Shown: piece by piece, positions 35,430 through 44,763 of the stretch | How positions within the stretch are numbered: position 1 is the first letter of the stretch | How the letters are laid out: the number at the start of each line of letters is the position of its first letter | Source of the DNA: Aquimarina sp. RZ0 | GTDB taxonomy: Bacteria; Bacteroidota; Bacteroidia; Flavobacteriales; Flavobacteriaceae | Assembly (NCBI RefSeq): GCF_008370685.1 | Contig: NZ_VTZU01000004.1 | Coordinates: forward strand, 124,001 to 188,000 | Length of the DNA: 64,000 nt | Reading direction: 5' to 3' | The notes under the pieces: model-generated | What the model saw: the letters and a program-made list of their open reading frames with translations, nothing else | What the model was told of the DNA's origin: nothing | Database searches by the model: none | Program-made: the position numbers and the translations under genes

Positions 35430-38400
35430 TTAAAATCCTAATTTAACTCCTAAAGTAAAAGTTCTTGGATTAGGAAAAGCTCCTAAATTAATTCCAGAAC
35501 CTACATCTGCGTTGCTGCCGCCTTGTACTGGATTAGAAGTAACTTCAGGATCATATCCACTGTAGTCTGTTATTAAGAATACATTTTGCCCACTAACATA
35601 TACCTGTGCGCTGTCCAAATTTTTGAAAAAACTTCCGAAATTATATCCCAAAGTTACATTACTTAATCGAATATAACTACCGTCTTCTATATAACGTGAA
35701 GAATTTAAAAGATTAGTACTACCTGCTCTAGGAATCTCAGTTTCGTTGTCTGGAGTCCACGCATTAAAACTGTTAGGAGATAAATTATCTCTGAAATCTC
35801 CTGTTCCTCCATTCAATGCTCCTTCTACCTGGTTATATACGTCAAAATCATGTGCTGCTTGAACAAAGATATTTAAATTCCAGTTTTTGTAGTCAAAAGT
35901 ATTGTTAAATCCCCAGGTTAGTGTAGGAGTACCGTTTCCAATACCACCAAACACATTATCACCATTCTCATCCATAAGATATCTTGCATCTCCTGGTTGA
36001 GCAATAGCAGTGCCTTGGTCATTAAGAGGGATGTCATCTGTGCTTTTCCAGGTACCTAAATATGTCAATCCATAAAATTGCCCTAATGGTTGCCCCACCT
36101 CAATTACATTCAGCGCATTTGTCGTTCCATCAATAGATGTTATATTTCCGATAATTTGATTGCGACCATCATCTAATTCTATAACTTCATTTTTAACGTG
36201 AGAAACTACAAAGTTAGAATTCCAGGTGAAATTATCAGTATCAATGATGTCGGCAGAAATAGAAAAATCGATACCTTTATTTTCTACTTCACCGACATTT
36301 TCGAATCTAGTGAAAGCAGAATTTTCAACTCTGGTTTGCAACAGAAGATCAATCGTGTTTTTCTGATAGTAATCTACGCTTATATCAATTCTGTTATTCA
36401 AAAAACCTAAGTCTAATCCTACATTGAATTGCGTTGTTGTTTCCCATTTTAAATCTGGGTTTCCTATTTGAGTAGATATTACTCCATTATCGACACCCAC
36501 TCCATCTCCAGAAGCAGATACATTTCCTAATAAAGCGAACCTTGCAGGACCTGGGACATTTTGGTTTCCAACTTCTCCGTATCCTCCTCTAAATTTTAAG
36601 TTACTAAAAGTGCTTCCATCTGCAATAAAACTCATGTTGTTGAAACTATAGGCTATAGCAGCAGAAGGGAAATACCCTGTTCTGTTGTCACCAGAGAATC
36701 TTGAAGATTGATCTGCTCTAATAGAGGCAGTCAAAAATAAGCTTTTGTTGAAATCGTATTGCAGTCTACCTAAGTACGACTGAATTGAGTTAACTCCTTT
36801 GTTATTAAAGAAGTTTTCTCTCAACTGGTCTCCATTATCAGAAAGGAAAAACCCTCCAGCTAAAACATCGTTAGTAAAATATCCGTTACTTGTGCCTTCG
36901 TCCCCTTGAAATTCATATACTCCTGTTATATCAAAGTTATGGTCACCAAAGCTTTTTTTCCAGTTTATAATATTACTTATTTGAAATGCCGTGAATCGGC
37001 CTGCATTAAAGTTGATAAAGGTATGATTAGAGTCTGGAATAGAAGTGTCTCCTTCTACTCTAAAAGATTGGGTGGCACTATTCCAAGTATTAGCACCAGC
37101 TATTAAGTTATAGGTAAGCCCATCTAAAAGCTTATATTTAATGTCAAAATTGGCATTAAAACGATCATTAACAGTTTCAATTTGACTTCTCAATAGCGCT
37201 GCTATTGGATTAAAACCATTATTAGCGATATCTGATGTCAAAATAAAATTACCGTCTTCATCATGTACGGGAACTGTTGGATCCCAAGTAAGTGCTCTTA
37301 AAACTAGTCCTCCTTTAAAACGGTTAAAAGAATCTACATTGTTTAGGAAACTTTCTCTACTGGCAAACAAATTTAGACCAATACTTAGTCTGTCATTTAT
37401 CTTTGCGTTAAAATTCGATCGTATAGAATATCGCTCATAGCCGGTAGAAAGTATAATACCTTCCTGATCGGTATAGTTACCAGAGATAAAATATTTAAAT
37501 TTTTCATCACCTCCACTTATAGATGCTTGTGTGGTGTTGCTAACTCCTGTCCTAAACAATTCATCTTGATAGTCTATAGGATTGTTCTGAAAACCGCTAA
37601 TTTGTTCATCCGTATATCTAGCTGGACTTCCTACAGCTAATAAATCTCTGTTTTTTAGTGTTGCAAAATCTGCTGAACTAAGCACATCCACTTCTCTAGA
37701 AACATCCGATATGGAGGTAAAGTGTTCTAAACTTATTTTAGTTTTTCCAGCACCTTTTTTAGTCGTTACCAAAATAACACCATTAGAACCTCTAGATCCA
37801 TAGATTGCCAATGAAGATGCGTCTTTAAGTACTTCTATAGAAGCAATATCATTAGGGTTTATGGTTCTTAAGTCTCCTCCAAAAATACCATCAATAACTA
37901 CAAGAGGAGTGTTGTTTCCAGTAATAGAATTAACACCTCTTACTCTTATTTTTACACCTGCACCGGGAGCACCGTTGTTTCTGGCTACTGTTACCCCAGC
38001 GGCTCTACCTTGTATAGCTTCTTCTACACGAGTAATTGGCTGGCTTTCAAAGGATTTTGCGGTTACTTGTGATACGGCTCCTGTAAGATCACTTTTTCTT
38101 CTGGTACCATATCCAATTACTACTACGTCATCCAGAGTTGCTACATCTTCTTTTAATTGTACGAATATATTAGTTTGGCTACCCACGGTAATTTTTTCAG
38201 TTATATATCCAATGTAGGAAATGACCAGGACGTCTTCTGGGGACGCATTGATACTAAAATTACCATCAAAATCGGTTATTTCACCGATTGATTTTCCTTG
38301 AAGGGCTATATTTACGCCTGGAATTCCAATATTGCTCTGATCAACAATTTGTCCGGTTACTGTCTGTTGTGCATACAACTGGTGGCTAAACAGCAACATT

Positions 38401-38459
38401 ATAAATATTCCTTTCATAAAGTGTCCTCCTATAGTACACTTAAATAGTTTTTCTCTCAT
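35430..38459 (-). CDS. SusC/RagA family TonB-dependent outer-membrane transporter
   Basis: A 1009-residue receptor. After the signal peptide (GIFIMLLFSHQLYAQ) comes a carboxypeptidase-like domain (TVTGQIVDQSNIGIPGVNIA, LQGKSIGEITDFDGNFS), the TonB-box region, and the plug starting DVVVIGYGTRRKSDLTGAVS. The plug contains the typical IEVLKDASSLAIYGSRGSNG, and a 22-strand-type barrel follows, ending in aromatic F (LGVKLGF). It imports SusD-bound ligands using TonB energy. The ATG at 38459 gives a long signal region; an alternative at 38417 (MKGIFIMLLF) has an AGGAGG seven bases upstream and is equally likely. Confidence 0.95.
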   Translation of the reverse strand: MREKLFKCTIGGHFMKGIFIMLLFSHQLYAQQTVTGQIVDQSNIGIPGVNIALQGKSIGEITDFDGNFSINASPEDVLVISYIGYITEKITVGSQTNIFVQLKEDVATLDDVVVIGYGTRRKSDLTGAVSQVTAKSFESQPITRVEEAIQGRAAGVTVARNNGAPGAGVKIRVRGVNSITGNNTPLVVIDGIFGGDLRTINPNDIASIEVLKDASSLAIYGSRGSNGVILVTTKKGAGKTKISLEHFTSISDVSREVDVLSSADFATLKNRDLLAVGSPARYTDEQISGFQNNPIDYQDELFRTGVSNTTQASISGGDEKFKYFISGNYTDQEGIILSTGYERYSIRSNFNAKINDRLSIGLNLFASRESFLNNVDSFNRFKGGLVLRALTWDPTVPVHDEDGNFILTSDIANNGFNPIAALLRSQIETVNDRFNANFDIKYKLLDGLTYNLIAGANTWNSATQSFRVEGDTSIPDSNHTFINFNAGRFTAFQISNIINWKKSFGDHNFDITGVYEFQGDEGTSNGYFTNDVLAGGFFLSDNGDQLRENFFNNKGVNSIQSYLGRLQYDFNKSLFLTASIRADQSSRFSGDNRTGYFPSAAIAYSFNNMSFIADGSTFSNLKFRGGYGEVGNQNVPGPARFALLGNVSASGDGVGVDNGVISTQIGNPDLKWETTTQFNVGLDLGFLNNRIDISVDYYQKNTIDLLLQTRVENSAFTRFENVGEVENKGIDFSISADIIDTDNFTWNSNFVVSHVKNEVIELDDGRNQIIGNITSIDGTTNALNVIEVGQPLGQFYGLTYLGTWKSTDDIPLNDQGTAIAQPGDARYLMDENGDNVFGGIGNGTPTLTWGFNNTFDYKNWNLNIFVQAAHDFDVYNQVEGALNGGTGDFRDNLSPNSFNAWTPDNETEIPRAGSTNLLNSSRYIEDGSYIRLSNVTLGYNFGSFFKNLDSAQVYVSGQNVFLITDYSGYDPEVTSNPVQGGSNADVGSGINLGAFPNPRTFTLGVKLGF

Positions 38460-40394
38460 AATTTATTGTATGATTTTAGTTATTTTCTAAACTTAAAAGA
38501 AATTTTTTGGGATATTTCTAAAACCCTCTTTTTTTTTACGTTAATGGTTTCTCAATATTTTTACTGCTAACTTTACGAAACTTCATCAATTCATTTTATC
38601 TACATAGTCATTCATTTATTTATTATTTAATTATTAGTGGTGAATAAATTTGATAATACAAAATACTGTCATAGTTTGTTGGATTTCAGAGGGTAAATCA
38701 TCAAATGTACTTTTTGATCATACAATGTGCTTTATGTTGTTTATGAAAAATTTTTCTAAAATACATAATTCTCATTAAATTCGCTATAAACTCGAAAATA
38801 AGTTCTATGATTATTATTTTTTTTGTCTTTTTAATACTTTAAGATCTCAGCGTTTATGTACTTTGTTTTTTGGAGTATAGAATGTGTCTATTAAGTTTTT
38901 TAATATTAGAAATTTTTGTCCTAAAACTTTGATTGATATTTCTTTAAATAATGCTATGGATTTAATAGGTTGAAATTTTCATTTTATGAATTATTTTTGT
39001 CAGATGATTTTAATACGTATACTGTTTCTAAGATTTTACATATGTATATAGTAATTTTCTTTTTTAATAGATGCCTTAAGAATATTTAACAATAACACTA
39101 GATTCAACAATTGTTAAAATATTTATTCCTAGTTTAGTTATTTATAATCATTTTTATTTCCTATTTTCCGAGATCATTATGTTTAAGTTTTAAGATGCTG
39201 TATTTAGTATATAAAACAGTTGTTTCATAGAAATCCCTAAAAACAAATTCATATTTTTTAAATAAAAAATCCAGCTAAATCATTGCAATATATAGTTCTC
39301 TAAAATAAATGGATTTTAGGAAGTATCTTTTAGCTGATTCAGCAAGATTAATCTTAAAAAATTATTGGTTTCGTAATATAAACATAAGCATCCCGCGTAT
39401 TTCTGACGGTTAATTTAAACTAGACTTTAACTGAACATTATTTTTTTTTTACCAAAACACCATTATAAAAGTATGTGGAACCCTTATTTATCAATAGTGT
39501 AAGCGGATTTGTTAAAAAAATATTTTTATTGTGATAGAAGAGTAAAATTTAACAATTAGATTAAATTGAGGTTATAACAAAGCTTTAAAAGAAGGTTTTT
39601 TTCTGGATTTATTGTTAAAAAAGAAAAAAAATAAAGCTTTTTTTGATATCAAAAACACTATGAATTCAAAATTAAAAGTTAAATCTGTTAAAGGATGAAT
39701 TAATGCTTTTTTTGTTCATATTGGATTGAAAAAAATATAATTGATTTTCTTTTTTTAACAAAATTTAGTATTCAGATTTTTGCAGAATAATCCCTTCGTA
39801 GCGAATTGCTCTTTGAGTATTGGTTAGTATGACCAATATTTTTGAAAAAAACAATATTTGACTTATTTATATTTTCTCAGCAAAAGCAAACATGTTTTAG
39901 GGTAACTTTTTATGGATACTACAATTCAATTTTGATTTAAAATCTCTAATTGTAATTTTTTTTGGTTTGTATTTCAAAATAAAATAGCTGCTTTTTGTTT
40001 GAGTTTTTTAAAACCAGAAGTGATGTAATAAATTAAAAATCATAGTTGGTTTTCTTGCTACAGTAGACATGTAACAACCAAGTTGTAGGAGACAGTAATA
40101 ATCTGGGTTATGGGTTAGATTATTCATGTAGAAGATTAAAAACCATCAATTCGAGATATCTTGCAAAAATTTTATCAGAAAGGCGAAAGAATTGGAAATG
40201 TTAATTGTAATACAGTAAGTTAAATCATAAATTAATGACGGCACTTTTGCAAAGTGGAAATGTGGCAAGAATAGTTTTTAAACCCAAAAACACTTTTTTT
40301 TAGTACAAAGCCTTATCAGAACTTCATTCAAACTGATGCACGTGGGACTCATCGAGTTTTTGGTTAATTGCAGCCTAGTATAGAATTAATTCTC
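38460..40394. other. 1.9-kb gene-free AT-rich stretch upstream of susC
   Basis: No convincing reading frame on either strand. It must hold the susC promoter near its left end. A 43-codon open segment at 40073-40204 (NNQVVGDSNNLGYGLDYSC) has no start codon and no recognisable family; I do not call it. Composition is more A/T-rich and less structured than the genes around it. A REP-like repeat follows directly. Confidence 0.7.
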
Positions 40395-40497
40395 TTTACT
40401 CGATAATCGAGATTTAAATGCTGAAGGAGACATACCTCGAAATCAAAATGTTTTTTCAATAAATGCCTCGCGGGCTTGCCCCGAGGTAGTTTACTTC
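40395..40497 (+). repeat. REP-like dispersed repeat, copy C
   Basis: Begins TTTACTCGATAATCGAGATT and ends GGGCTTGCCCCGAGGTAGTT plus TACTT. It contains the hairpin CTCGATAATCGAG (40399-40411), the A/T-rich middle with CAATAAATGCCTCG, and the right hairpin CCTCG...CGAGG. It ends 48 bp before the DUF4286 start codon. Confidence 0.9.
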
Positions 40498-40501
40498 TTC
40501 G

Positions 40502-40509
40502 TAACTTTG
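40502..40509 (+). promoter_or_regulatory. Promoter -7 element of the DUF4286 gene
   Basis: TAACTTTG matches TAnnTTTG and lies five bases after the end of repeat copy C, 35 nt before the ATG at 40545. Any -33 element would have to lie inside the repeat. Confidence 0.45.
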
Positions 40510-40544
40510 CTTTTTTGCGATATCAAATTGTTAATAGTTACAAA

Positions 40545-40856
40545 ATGTATATATATAATGTTACAGTTAATATAGAAGAAACGGCTCATGATATGTGGTT
40601 GGATTGGATGAAAAATGAACATATTCCTGATATGTTAGCGACAAAAAAGTTTAGTAAAGCCCTGATGACAAGGGTTTTGGTAAAAGAAGAAATGGGAGGA
40701 TATACATATTCTATACAATACACAACAGATAGTAAGGAGACTCTGGATCGTTATTATGAAGAAGACGCTATCGAGTTACAAGCAAAAACCAATCGTTTTG
40801 TCGGTAAATTTGTAGCTTTTAGAACTGAACTGGAAATTATAAGCGAACAATATTAA
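40545..40856 (+). CDS. DUF4286 family protein
   Basis: A 103-residue small soluble protein from the ATG at 40545 (MYIYNVTVNIEETAHDMWLD, then WMKNEHIPDMLATKKFSKA). The longer open frame from 40476 would begin inside the repeat and before the promoter element, so it is rejected. The fold is likely a ferredoxin-like alpha/beta monomer as in dimeric alpha-beta barrel proteins. Function unknown; the family is conserved in Bacteroidota, often near rsmA as here. Confidence 0.85.
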   Translation: MYIYNVTVNIEETAHDMWLDWMKNEHIPDMLATKKFSKALMTRVLVKEEMGGYTYSIQYTTDSKETLDRYYEEDAIELQAKTNRFVGKFVAFRTELEIISEQY

Positions 40857-41083
40857 AGATTTTATCTGCTAATTTTGTTTTTTTAGGTTCTCTTTTATCA
40901 GGATGTCATCATTATTGGTATACTCTATGATAGAATTGTTATTGGGGTGAGTAAAAAAAATAAGGTGAGTCTCACTGTTTTATGTGGGATAATAGATTAA
41001 AATTTTCATTTTTTTTTAAATCATAAGAGAGGTTAAGATTAACAATACTATTTTAAAAAGCAATTGAACTAATCCCGAATTAT

Positions 41084-41950
41084 ATGTCTTCCAAATTTAA
41101 AAAACATCATCATAGCGTATCAAAAGATAGGAAAACATATCCTGAAACGGCTGTACGTGCCAAAAAACATTTAGGTCAGCATTTTCTTCAGGATGAGATG
41201 GTGGCAAAAGATATCGGTGATACCTTGACATTGAATGGATATAAGAATGTAATAGAGATTGGTCCAGGAATGGGTGTGCTGACTAAATATATTTTACAAA
41301 AAGATGTAGATCTTATTGCGATGGATCTGGATGTAGAATCTATCGAATATCTTACTACAAGTTTTGCTTTGGAGTACCCTGAACTTAGAAAGGGAAAAAT
41401 GAAGTTTAAGGTCATAGAAGGCGACTTTCTTAAATATGATTTAAAAACATTATTTGGTGAAGAGCCTTATGCGATTACAGGTAACTTTCCTTATAATATA
41501 TCTTCCCAAATTCTTTTTAAAACAATTGAAAACAGAGATCAGATTCCTGAGTTTACTGGGATGTTCCAGAAAGAAGTTGCTCAGCGTATTTGTGAGAAGC
41601 ATGGTAGTAAGGCATATGGTATTTTGTCAGTTCTTACACAGGCGTTTTATGATGCAGAATATTTGTTCACAGTGCCTCCTGATGTTTTTAACCCTCCTCC
41701 CAAAGTTGATAGCGGCGTGCTAAGATTGATTAGGAAAACTAATTATGCATTGTCTTGTAATGAGAAACTTTTGTTTACAGTTGTAAAAACAGCTTTTGGT
41801 CAACGTAGAAAAACACTGAGAAATAGTTTGAAAACATTTCAGTTATCAGATGAGATAAGAAAGATGGATTTATTGTCTAAAAGACCAGAGCAATTAAGTG
41901 TCACTCAATTTATAGAGTTAACCTCTATTATTGAAAAGCTAAAGGGCTAG
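41084..41950 (+). CDS. rsmA: 16S rRNA (adenine1518/1519-N6)-dimethyltransferase
   Basis: A 288-residue SAM-dependent enzyme (KsgA/RsmA) that dimethylates two adenines in helix 45 during 30S maturation. The core begins [20 protein letters not shown], then [17 protein letters not shown] (SAM site) and [14 protein letters not shown], which contains the NxPY catalytic motif (here NFPY). The end [13 protein letters not shown] is typical. The first 24 residues ([20 protein letters not shown]) are a basic, histidine-containing extension; no other ATG is closer to the core. Confidence 0.95.
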   Translation: MSSKFKKHHHSVSKDRKTYPETAVRAKKHLGQHFLQDEMVAKDIGDTLTLNGYKNVIEIGPGMGVLTKYILQKDVDLIAMDLDVESIEYLTTSFALEYPELRKGKMKFKVIEGDFLKYDLKTLFGEEPYAITGNFPYNISSQILFKTIENRDQIPEFTGMFQKEVAQRICEKHGSKAYGILSVLTQAFYDAEYLFTVPPDVFNPPPKVDSGVLRLIRKTNYALSCNEKLLFTVVKTAFGQRRKTLRNSLKTFQLSDEIRKMDLLSKRPEQLSVTQFIELTSIIEKLKG

Positions 41951-41992
41951 CTTCATTTAACGCTATCATAAAACTCAATTCAATTCTTTGAT

Positions 41993-42000
41993 TATCTTTG
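41993..42000 (+). promoter_or_regulatory. Promoter -7 element of mgtE
   Basis: TATCTTTG matches TAnnTTTG. It predicts transcription start near 42007, downstream of the first ATG of the frame (41998) and upstream of the ATG at 42037, which supports the latter as start. Confidence 0.5.
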
Positions 42001-42036
42001 TGGGCGTTTGCAAAGAAATCTATAAATAAGTATCCT

Positions 42037-43392
42037 ATGTCATTCGAGATTTCCAATGAACTTATTGATGAAGTAAAGCAATTTATACAAATTGAAGATG
42101 ATGCTCATTTGCAGGAAATGCTTAGTGAAATTCATTTTGCTGATATTGCAGAGATACTCGAAGAACTCAACTTACCCCAGGCAACATATTTAATAAAACT
42201 TTTAGATAGCGAAAAGACTTCAGAAGCCCTGATGGAGTTAGAAGATGATTTTCGTGAACGTATTCTGGAAAACCTTTCGATAAAGGAAATTGCAGAAGAA
42301 TTGGAGGAGATGGATACTGATGATGCTGCAGATATAGTAGCAGAACTTCCAGAAGTACGAGCAGAAAAAGTTATTGCTGAAATTGAAGATGAGAAATTAG
42401 CAGAAGATATTAAAGAATTGCTGAAGTATGAGGAAGATACGGCAGGTGGTTTAATGGCAAAAGAGTTGGTAAAGGTAAAAGAAACCTGGACGGTTGCCGG
42501 CTGTGTTAGGGAAATGCGTAGACAAGCAGAAAATGTTACCAGAGTACATTCTATATATGTAGTGGATAAAGAGGGAAGGCTGAAGGGAAGATTATCTCTT
42601 AAAGATTTATTGACTGCTACGGCAAAAACTCATATCAGTGAAGTATATATTCCTAAGGTAGATTTTGTGCGAGTAGATACAGAAGGTGAGGAGGTAGCGA
42701 GAATTATGCAAAAATATGATTTAGAAGCTATTCCCGTAATTGATGATAATGGTATTTTGGTAGGTCGTGTGACTATTGATGATATGGTAGACTTTATTAA
42801 AGATGAGGCCGAAAAAGATTATCAATTGGCTGCGGGTATTTCACAAGATGTAGAGGCAGATGATAATGTGTGGGAATTAACAAGAGCAAGGCTGCCCTGG
42901 CTTATACTTGGGCTCTTTGGAGGGCTGGGGAGTGTGTTTATTATGGAAGGTTTTGAGGAATTAATGACTGATCCTAAAAATAAAAGCCTCTTTTTTTATA
43001 CCCCTTTGATTGCTGCAATGGCAGGAAATGTAGGAGTTCAGTCTTCTGCGATTATTGTACAAGGCTTGGCAAATAATGTGGTAAAAGGAAGTCTCCTGAG
43101 TAGGTTGTTAAAAGAAATAAGCCTTAGTCTTATCAACGGTATTGCTTTGGCGCTACTCATTATTATTTTTGGTTTTATCATGAACTATGATATTTTCTTT
43201 AGTATAACCATAGCTGTTGCGCTTATGTGTGTTATTATAGTGGCAGCACTAATTGGAACATTTGTTCCGATAGTACTAGATAAAAGAGGTATTGATCCGG
43301 CAATTGCTACAGGACCTTTTATAACCACCAGTAATGATATTTTTGGAATTTTTTTATTTTTCTATATAGCAAAGTTGATTCTGGGTTTCTGA
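42037..43392 (+). CDS. mgtE: Magnesium transporter MgtE
   Basis: A 451-residue MgtE. The N-terminal helical domain (residues about 5-115; EMLSEIHFADIAEILEELNL, EEMDTDDAADIVAELP) acts with the CBS pair (SIYVVDKEGRLKGRLSLKDL, YDLEAIPVIDDNGILVGRVT) as a cytoplasmic Mg sensor. Five membrane helices follow, with the conserved AAMAGNVGVQSSAIIVQGLA and the pore-lining DPAIATGPFITTSNDIFGI. Start 42037 is preferred over 41998 because of the promoter position and because the extra 13 residues do not fit the family. In other organisms it is controlled by cytoplasmic Mg; no riboswitch is seen here. Confidence 0.95.
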   Translation: MSFEISNELIDEVKQFIQIEDDAHLQEMLSEIHFADIAEILEELNLPQATYLIKLLDSEKTSEALMELEDDFRERILENLSIKEIAEELEEMDTDDAADIVAELPEVRAEKVIAEIEDEKLAEDIKELLKYEEDTAGGLMAKELVKVKETWTVAGCVREMRRQAENVTRVHSIYVVDKEGRLKGRLSLKDLLTATAKTHISEVYIPKVDFVRVDTEGEEVARIMQKYDLEAIPVIDDNGILVGRVTIDDMVDFIKDEAEKDYQLAAGISQDVEADDNVWELTRARLPWLILGLFGGLGSVFIMEGFEELMTDPKNKSLFFYTPLIAAMAGNVGVQSSAIIVQGLANNVVKGSLLSRLLKEISLSLINGIALALLIIIFGFIMNYDIFFSITIAVALMCVIIVAALIGTFVPIVLDKRGIDPAIATGPFITTSNDIFGIFLFFYIAKLILGF

Positions 43393-43427
43393 GTACGGGT
43401 GAAAGAGAGAGGTATTTAGGGAAAACA

Positions 43428-43466
43428 CCGTCATACGATATTTGCAATTCCAAAATCATATGACGG
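43428..43466 (-). terminator. Hairpin after the cysteine-rich peptide gene
   Basis: CCGTCATA (43428-43435) and TATGACGG (43459-43466) form an 8-bp stem with a 23-nt loop, 10 bp beyond the peptide stop. On the minus strand it is followed by GTTTTCCC, a weak T run. It may end both the peptide gene and mgtE. Confidence 0.5.
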
Positions 43467-43475
43467 TAACAGGTG

Positions 43476-43667
43476 CTAAGAAGTCTGTAGGCAGGTATAA
43501 ATTTGCGGGCAAGCATGAATTGTATTACAGTAGGACGGACCAGTAACGGATCCACTACAAGAACAGCCGCATAAGGATAAGTCGTTTCCTCCAAGTCCCT
43601 TGATTTGACGTTGGCTTTCTTTGGTAAGAACCTTAATACCTTCAATGTTGAAAAAAATTGTTTTCAT
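43476..43667 (-). CDS. Candidate RiPP/bacteriocin-like precursor peptide
   Basis: A 63-residue peptide. Residues 1-27 look like a double-glycine leader: MKTIFFNIEGIKVLTKESQR, then QIKGLGG. The predicted core (28-63) is NDLSLCGCSCSGSVTGPSYC then NTIHACPQIYTCLQTS. It contains six cysteines, two Gly-rich turns and little charge. The leader resembles those of Bacteroidota GG-peptides and bacteriocin-like proteins (the LTKESQRQIKG pattern). No transporter, lanthionine enzyme or radical-SAM gene lies next to it, so it is an orphan here. A -7-like element (43695-43702) and a downstream hairpin support a real transcription unit. Antisense frames were rejected. Confidence 0.65.
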   Translation of the reverse strand: MKTIFFNIEGIKVLTKESQRQIKGLGGNDLSLCGCSCSGSVTGPSYCNTIHACPQIYTCLQTS

Positions 43668-43694
43668 GTGTTATTTGTTTTTAAGTTAGTAAGG

Positions 43695-43702
43695 TAAATA
43701 TA
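43695..43702 (-). promoter_or_regulatory. Promoter -7-like element of the peptide gene
   Basis: TATATTTA on the minus strand (TAnnTTTG with final A), 27 nt before the peptide start codon. Confidence 0.35.
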
Positions 43703-43795
43703 TATCAAACGTCCTTAGTCTATAGCAGTTTTAACGTTTTTTTATTTTCGTTTTTGCTACTTTCAAGGACTATAAAATCGGTAATTTGATCAGCT

Positions 43796-44188
43796 ATGGA
43801 AACAGAAATTTTTGAATCTCAAATTATAGTACCAGCATCTGCAATTGATGACATCAACCATGTTAATAATGTGCAATATTTACAATGGGTTCAAGATATT
43901 GCTAAAGAACATTGGGAAGAAAAAACATCTCAAAAAATGAGAGATACTTATGTGTGGGTAGTGTTGAGTCATTTTATAGAGTATTATCATCCGGCGTTTG
44001 AAGGGGATCAGATTACACTCCAGACCTGGATTGATCATTACCGCGGGGTGAAAAGTGAGCGGCATACAAAAATAATAAATACCTATACTAAGAAGGTAAT
44101 TGTTTCTGCAAAGACCTCTTGGTGTTTGCTCTATAAAGAAACGTTAAGACCTGCCAGGATTACTGATGAAATTGTTACCTTGTTTTGA
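43796..44188 (+). CDS. Acyl-CoA thioesterase, hotdog fold
   Basis: A 130-residue single hotdog-domain protein. The active-site Asp and following residues AIDDINHVNNVQYLQWVQDI with AKEHWEE match the 4HBT/YbgC group (D-x-x-x-H-V-x-N motif). It hydrolyses acyl-CoA thioesters, substrate unknown. It lies 17 bp before a cupin gene on the same strand and probably forms a two-gene transcript. Confidence 0.88.
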   Translation: METEIFESQIIVPASAIDDINHVNNVQYLQWVQDIAKEHWEEKTSQKMRDTYVWVVLSHFIEYYHPAFEGDQITLQTWIDHYRGVKSERHTKIINTYTKKVIVSAKTSWCLLYKETLRPARITDEIVTLF

Positions 44189-44205
44189 GATGTTTAAAAT
44201 AGTAT

Positions 44206-44571
44206 ATGAAAGCAATAAATATTCAAGAAAAGTTATCTAAATTTGATGCTCAGTGGCATCCTCATAGGATTGCTACCATAGATGATAATCAGGTATATCT
44301 AGCAAAAATATCAGGAGATTTTGTCTGGCACACACATGAAAAGGAAGATGAACTTTTTCAGGTTATAAAGGGCACACTATTTATGAAGTTTAGAGATAAA
44401 ACGGTAAAAGTTGAAGCTGGGGAACTTATTGTAGTGCCAAAAGGGATAGAGCACTGTCCTTCTGCAAAAGATGGAGAAGAGGTCCATCTTTTATTATTTG
44501 AAAAAGCAACTACCAAGCATACAGGAGAAACTAGTACTGAACGAACTGTTTCGCAGTATGTTGATATTTAA
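44206..44571 (+). CDS. Cupin-domain protein
   Basis: A 121-residue small cupin (DUF/YlbA-like). The first cupin motif HTHEKEDELFQVIKGTLFMK provides metal ligands H, H and E; the second motif is AGELIVVPKGIEHCPSAKDG with the third His. The metal site is therefore complete. Likely a metal-dependent small-molecule enzyme or binding protein; the substrate is unknown. It is probably co-transcribed with the thioesterase gene just upstream. Confidence 0.85.
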   Translation: MKAINIQEKLSKFDAQWHPHRIATIDDNQVYLAKISGDFVWHTHEKEDELFQVIKGTLFMKFRDKTVKVEAGELIVVPKGIEHCPSAKDGEEVHLLLFEKATTKHTGETSTERTVSQYVDI

Positions 44572-44685
44572 AAGGTTTTAAGTATGTTTTTTGTATAACT
44601 GTGTGTGGTGTTTAGTATTTTACTTGTCCCAGAGTTTAGATATGGGTAAATCAAGTTAAAAATTCTGAAAAGTAATCTTTTATAG

Positions 44686-44720
44686 TAAAAAATCCAGTAA
44701 GCAATAACCTACTGGATTTT
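44686..44720 (-). terminator. Terminator after the GH16 gene
   Basis: AAAATCCAGTA (44689-44699) and TACTGGATTTT (44710-44720) form an 11-bp stem with a 10-nt loop. On the minus strand it runs into a short T tract. Confidence 0.8.
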
Positions 44721-44763
44721 CAAACTATTTTACTATTAGTACTATATGAATATTCCTAAGTAT

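Noticed and set aside
40476-40544. Earlier start of the DUF4286 gene
   Set aside because: It begins inside repeat copy C and upstream of the -7 element; the protein's family-like part begins at 40545.
43319-43645. Overlapping frame opposite to and out of register with the cysteine-rich peptide
   Set aside because: No family character and it overlaps the mgtE end; the 43476-43667 frame has the leader, Cys pattern and flanking signals.
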